11,023 nt of DNA from contig JABYQR010000708.1 of assembly GCA_022592445.1 (NCBI GenBank), forward strand, positions 1 through 11,023. The letters run 5' to 3'. Below are positions 8,841 through 11,023 of this stretch, piece after piece. Source of the DNA: Cytidiella melzeri. Its lineage: Eukaryota > Basidiomycota > Agaricomycetes > Polyporales > Irpicaceae. Made by a program: the position numbers and the translations under genes. Below the pieces are notes generated by a model. It had not been told where the DNA came from and ran no database searches. It worked only from the letters and a program-made list of their open reading frames with translations. Positions within the stretch are counted from its first letter, which is position 1; each line of letters begins with the position of its first letter.

Positions 8841-9060
8841 GTCAATAATCACAGTCCCCCTTCCCAATATCTGAAGTGACATTTTCCTTCCTGCAACCGA
8901 ACAGAATCCGGGTTTCACTGCAGCGGAATATTGTACAAAGTCAGAATATTGGTTAGTGATATGGCTACTGCGCCACTGTCAATAAGCCATTGGACAGTAT
9001 CACGCTCGTGCGAGGAATAGAGTGAACCAGTGATCATTTCGAAAGACTCAGTCTCGAATA
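8841..9060 (-). pseudogene. pol: copia aspartic protease region (frame-broken)
   Basis: The frame running down from gag reads VQWLIDSGAVA (about 8964-8996), containing the retroviral-type protease active site Asp-Ser-Gly. The fold continues in the next frame as HITNQYSDFVQYS and GRGTVIID. Breaks lie at about 8964 and about 8839. The protease would cut Gag-Pol in the particle. The active-site Asp (8978-8980) is intact. Confidence 0.8.
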
Positions 9061-9932
9061 CAGGCATAGTTTCTACGTTAACACTTTGAACTCGTGCTTT
9101 TCCTTTTCCCTTCTGATCCTTTTTCCCATTCTTGTTGTCCTGTTTCTTCTTGTTCTGCTGCTGATTGTTCTGCGCTCCAGACGACTTGTTCTTCCGAGTA
9201 TTGTTATTGGACGGTTTGGTGTCCCAGTGCTCCTCGGTAGAGTGATTGGTCTTGCCACATCTGTCACACCTCTTTGAACCTTTATTGAATTGCTTGACTT
9301 GAGTTATCCTTGAAGCAGAGGTGCCTACTTCGTTAGAAGACGCCTAGTTTCCTCGGCTTCAATCTTAGGAATGATGTTACTCAAAGTCAAGTTCTTCAGG
9401 TCATGGATAGTGCTGATGTATGCGGATAAAGCAAGATCATATGAGGAGGAAGTTTTCCCAGCAACAGGAAAGCCTTCATTTTGTTGTCAAGAGTGAGACC
9501 AGCAGTAGCGACATCTTTGATATGGTCTGATAATTTTTGATCTGAGGAGTATTTCTTGATTTTCATCAAAGACAGGTTGTTCAATTTCTTGAACGCAACC
9601 ATGCTTTCAAGTACGTTGACTTTTCGTACTCTTTCTTCATGGTGTCCCAGCTGTACTTGCATCAGTGATCTGATTGCTGTCAAGTTTAGACTTGATAATA
9701 TTGAAGAAATCTTTGACAAGAGGTATTCAGCCGCGCATATATTCAATGTCTTCCATTTAGCAATCACTGTGCATCAGCAGGAGAGCCTGGTTCCGTGCTA
9801 GCTCCGTGGCAATGTCCCAACCTCAATGAACATCAGAGGGGCCTGCATAGCCATCCTCCATTCTTGACAGTTATTGCCTTTAAGAACTGGTTTGTCATCC
9901 TTAGCTAGCTTCTGGATTTCGTCGGAACTCAT
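9061..9932 (-). pseudogene. gag: copia gag with a variant zinc knuckle (frame-broken)
   Basis: The ATG at 9932 opens MSSDEIQKLAKDDKPVLKG, then an EWRMAMQ stretch, typical of copia Gag N-termini. Later frames give AWDTMKKEYEKS-like, KLNNLSLMKIKKY, LSDHIKDVATAGLTLDNKM, LLLGKLP and IHDLKNLTLSNIIPKIEAEE, matching the order of a copia Gag domain. A single zinc-knuckle motif, CDRCGKTNHSTEEH (9227-9268), follows, then a basic Gln/Asn/Lys-rich stretch. Breaks lie near 9817, two uncertain ones at about 9765-9777, and near 9721, 9649, 9617, 9451 and 9329. Gag would form the particle shell and bind the RNA. Confidence 0.82.
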
Positions 9933-9953
9933 GGTAAGAAGAAGTATACGATA

Positions 9954-10535
9954 TCAAACTTTCTCCGTGAATCTAGTATAGTATTTGTTGATCAACAGGG
10001 GTATTTCTGGTAGAAGCGGTTCAAGAGTGTTGTCCTCACGTCACTATCTTTGTCTAGAAGATGTTCTACTTCAGAATCAGATTCTGATGCAGTTTCAATT
10101 GTATTTGGTATGTTTACCTTTGATTGACGTGGCGGAGATTGATTAACGTAGACGCTGATGAAACTGCAACTGCTGTGATGCGGGTATAGATTCTTCTCCT
10201 CTGGTTTGAGGTTCCGGAGATGGTGAGGATGGAGTTAAATTGTTGCTAACAATAAGATCCCAATCAAGATGCGGTTCTTCTCCGATATTCTCTGGATTGA
10301 TTTCACCGAGCTGTTCGTCGTTAGGAGCAATGTATTGTCCTTCAGAGCATACAGCAACTAGATCGGTGTCTTCAAAGTAATCAGCTCTGTCTTGTCCAAA
10401 TAGACGATATGGACAAGGTTGAGTGACACAAGACAAGAGATATCTTTCAGAGAATACAAAAGATGTATCGCACTTGTTTATGGTATCAAAGAAGTGATCT
10501 CGTTGTTTACAACGCGGTGCCAGATTTTTACAAGT
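9954..10535 (-). pseudogene. unrecognised ORF relict upstream of gag
   Basis: The minus strand is open from 10535 to 10143 with no ATG. It then continues in other frames to a stop at 9954-9956, 21 bases before the gag ATG. The reading is Cys-containing at first (CVTQPCPYRLFGQD near 10410), then acidic and Ser/Pro-rich (EEPHLDWDL; TPSSPSPEPQTRGEE), then ESDSEVEHLLDKDSD near 10065. I do not recognise it. Breaks lie near 10145 and 10000. It occupies the place where a 5' LTR and leader should be. It may be flanking host or other-element DNA, or an extra ORF of the element. Confidence 0.3.
9986..9997. repeat. 12-bp perfect palindrome
   Basis: TGTTGATCAACA is its own reverse complement. It lies about 55 bases upstream of the gag ATG. 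Confidence 0.6.
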
Positions 10536-10599
10536 TTATCTACAGGAAACATAAGACGCGTTACTAACGATTCGACAAGACGGCAGAGACGAAGGAAAG

Positions 10600-10670
10600 G
10601 TGGTACAAAAGTACTACAAGTACAACTACAGAAACTTGTTGAAAGTGACCATGTACAAATGTACAAATAC
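10600..10670. repeat. cluster of GTACAA / TTGTAC motifs
   Basis: Four copies of GTACAA lie within about 70 bases, two of them in the tandem ATGTACAA, ATGTACAA. On the minus strand they read TTTGTACAT twice, about 50 bases past the stop of the gene at the window edge. The same 3' stretch holds TGTAACATA at about 10689-10697. The pieces resemble PUF-protein RNA sites (UGUA core), which is inference only. The rest of 10536-10708 shows no gene. Confidence 0.35.
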
Positions 10671-10708
10671 ACATCGCAATATTTTATATGTTACATGTGC
10701 GGTATTGC

Positions 10709-11023
10709 TCAAGTTTCAGTCACCCGTTTACTCGCTATTCTAGCTACCATCCTGTCCAACATCTGGAGAAGCTCATTCTCCTCAGTCGGCTGCTCGACGA
10801 TCTGTCCTTCCTCAGCTGGCTGTGACCAGTCTCGAATTTGGTCCTTGACCTCTTCGGACATTGTGGTCCAGTCGTCGTTCTGCTTGAGGCGCCAGGCGAT
10901 GATTTGAACGAGCTTTCGCTCGCTGAACTTATTGTTGCCTTGGACAACCTGCATAGCAGTGTGGAAGTCGTTGTGTCGGAGTTGGAATGGTTCCCGTTCC
11001 CCATCCGTGCGATACCAGACAAA
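10709..11023 (-). CDS. unidentified protein, C-terminal 104 residues (runs off the window)
   Basis: The minus-strand frame is open from the window edge at 11023 to a TGA at 10709-10711. It begins FVWYRTDGEREPFQLRHNDF and continues with a hydrophilic Trp- and Gln-containing stretch (WRLKQNDDW) and an acidic tail (EEGQIVEQPTEENELL) predicted to be helical. Third codon positions are strongly C/G-biased, unlike the AT-rich DNA to its left, which supports real coding. I do not recognise the family. It could be the last exon of a host gene or part of another retroelement's Gag. The start lies outside the window. Confidence 0.5.
   Translation of the reverse strand, partial: FVWYRTDGEREPFQLRHNDFHTAMQVVQGNNKFSERKLVQIIAWRLKQNDDWTTMSEEVKDQIRDWSQPAEEGQIVEQPTEENELLQMLDRMVARIASKRVTET

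Larger units (their letters stand above)
4955..9960 (-). mobile_element. Ty1/copia-type LTR retrotransposon, incomplete
   Basis: The minus strand carries gag, zinc knuckle, protease, integrase, reverse transcriptase, RNase H, polypurine tract and one LTR, in that order. Integrase before reverse transcriptase is diagnostic of Ty1/copia rather than Ty3/gypsy. The element was a single gag-pol frame of about 1,470 codons (9932 to 5518). The gag-to-integrase part is broken by about a dozen frame changes, all in the same direction, while the RT/RNase H part is open. No 5' LTR matching the 3' LTR was found upstream of gag inside the window. The primer-binding site is uncertain: TTTGATATCG at 9949-9958 has the expected place but does not clearly match a tRNA end. 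Confidence 0.9.

Noticed and set aside
7870..9820. Programmed ribosomal frameshifting in the retroelement
   Set aside because: There are about a dozen shifts, they lie inside domains rather than at the gag-pol junction, and no slippery site recurs. Ty1/copia elements of this layout usually use one frame.
10419..10907. 162-codon plus-strand ORF
   Set aside because: It lies opposite the GC3-rich minus-strand frame and AT-rich flank. Its composition is that of an antisense shadow and no domain is recognisable.

Overview
The window looks like nuclear DNA of a filamentous basidiomycete fungus (probably Agaricomycetes). Coding exons are cut by many 50-69 bp GT-AG introns, two metabolic genes lie tail to tail, and the right half is a Ty1/copia LTR retrotransposon.

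Layout. Bases 1-149 are the upstream region of a plus-strand purine (adenine/guanine/hypoxanthine) permease of the AzgA family. I reconstruct it as 17 exons over 150-2790 encoding 579 residues, with the key purine-binding residues in place. After a short shared 3' region comes a minus-strand gene of the questin oxidase-like (AflY) family, in four exons over 3116-4620. Its 5' end appears incomplete: in-frame codons upstream of the first ATG still spell a family-like segment, but no further N-terminal exon follows. What follows is a GC-rich repeat cluster (about 4769-4937) and then the 3' LTR of the retroelement (about 4955-5460).

The retroelement reads on the minus strand from a gag ATG at 9932 to a pol stop at 5518, in Ty1/copia order: gag, zinc knuckle, protease, integrase, reverse transcriptase, RNase H. 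The distal 2.37 kb (integrase tail, RT, RNase H) is one open frame. The proximal 1.95 kb is cut by about eleven to thirteen frame breaks. Every break shifts the frame the same way, as one missing base beside a run of identical bases. That pattern points to sequence error on the right side of the window as much as to decay. A 5' LTR was not found where it should be. An unrecognised acidic ORF relict sits there instead (9954-10535), and the window closes with the C-terminal 104 codons of an unidentified GC3-rich minus-strand gene.

The two host genes have no evident functional link: one is nutrient (purine) uptake, the other a predicted oxidation enzyme of secondary or aromatic metabolism. The retroelement is the probable cause of the damaged 5' end of the second gene. 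I found no CRISPR array, rRNA or tRNA gene.
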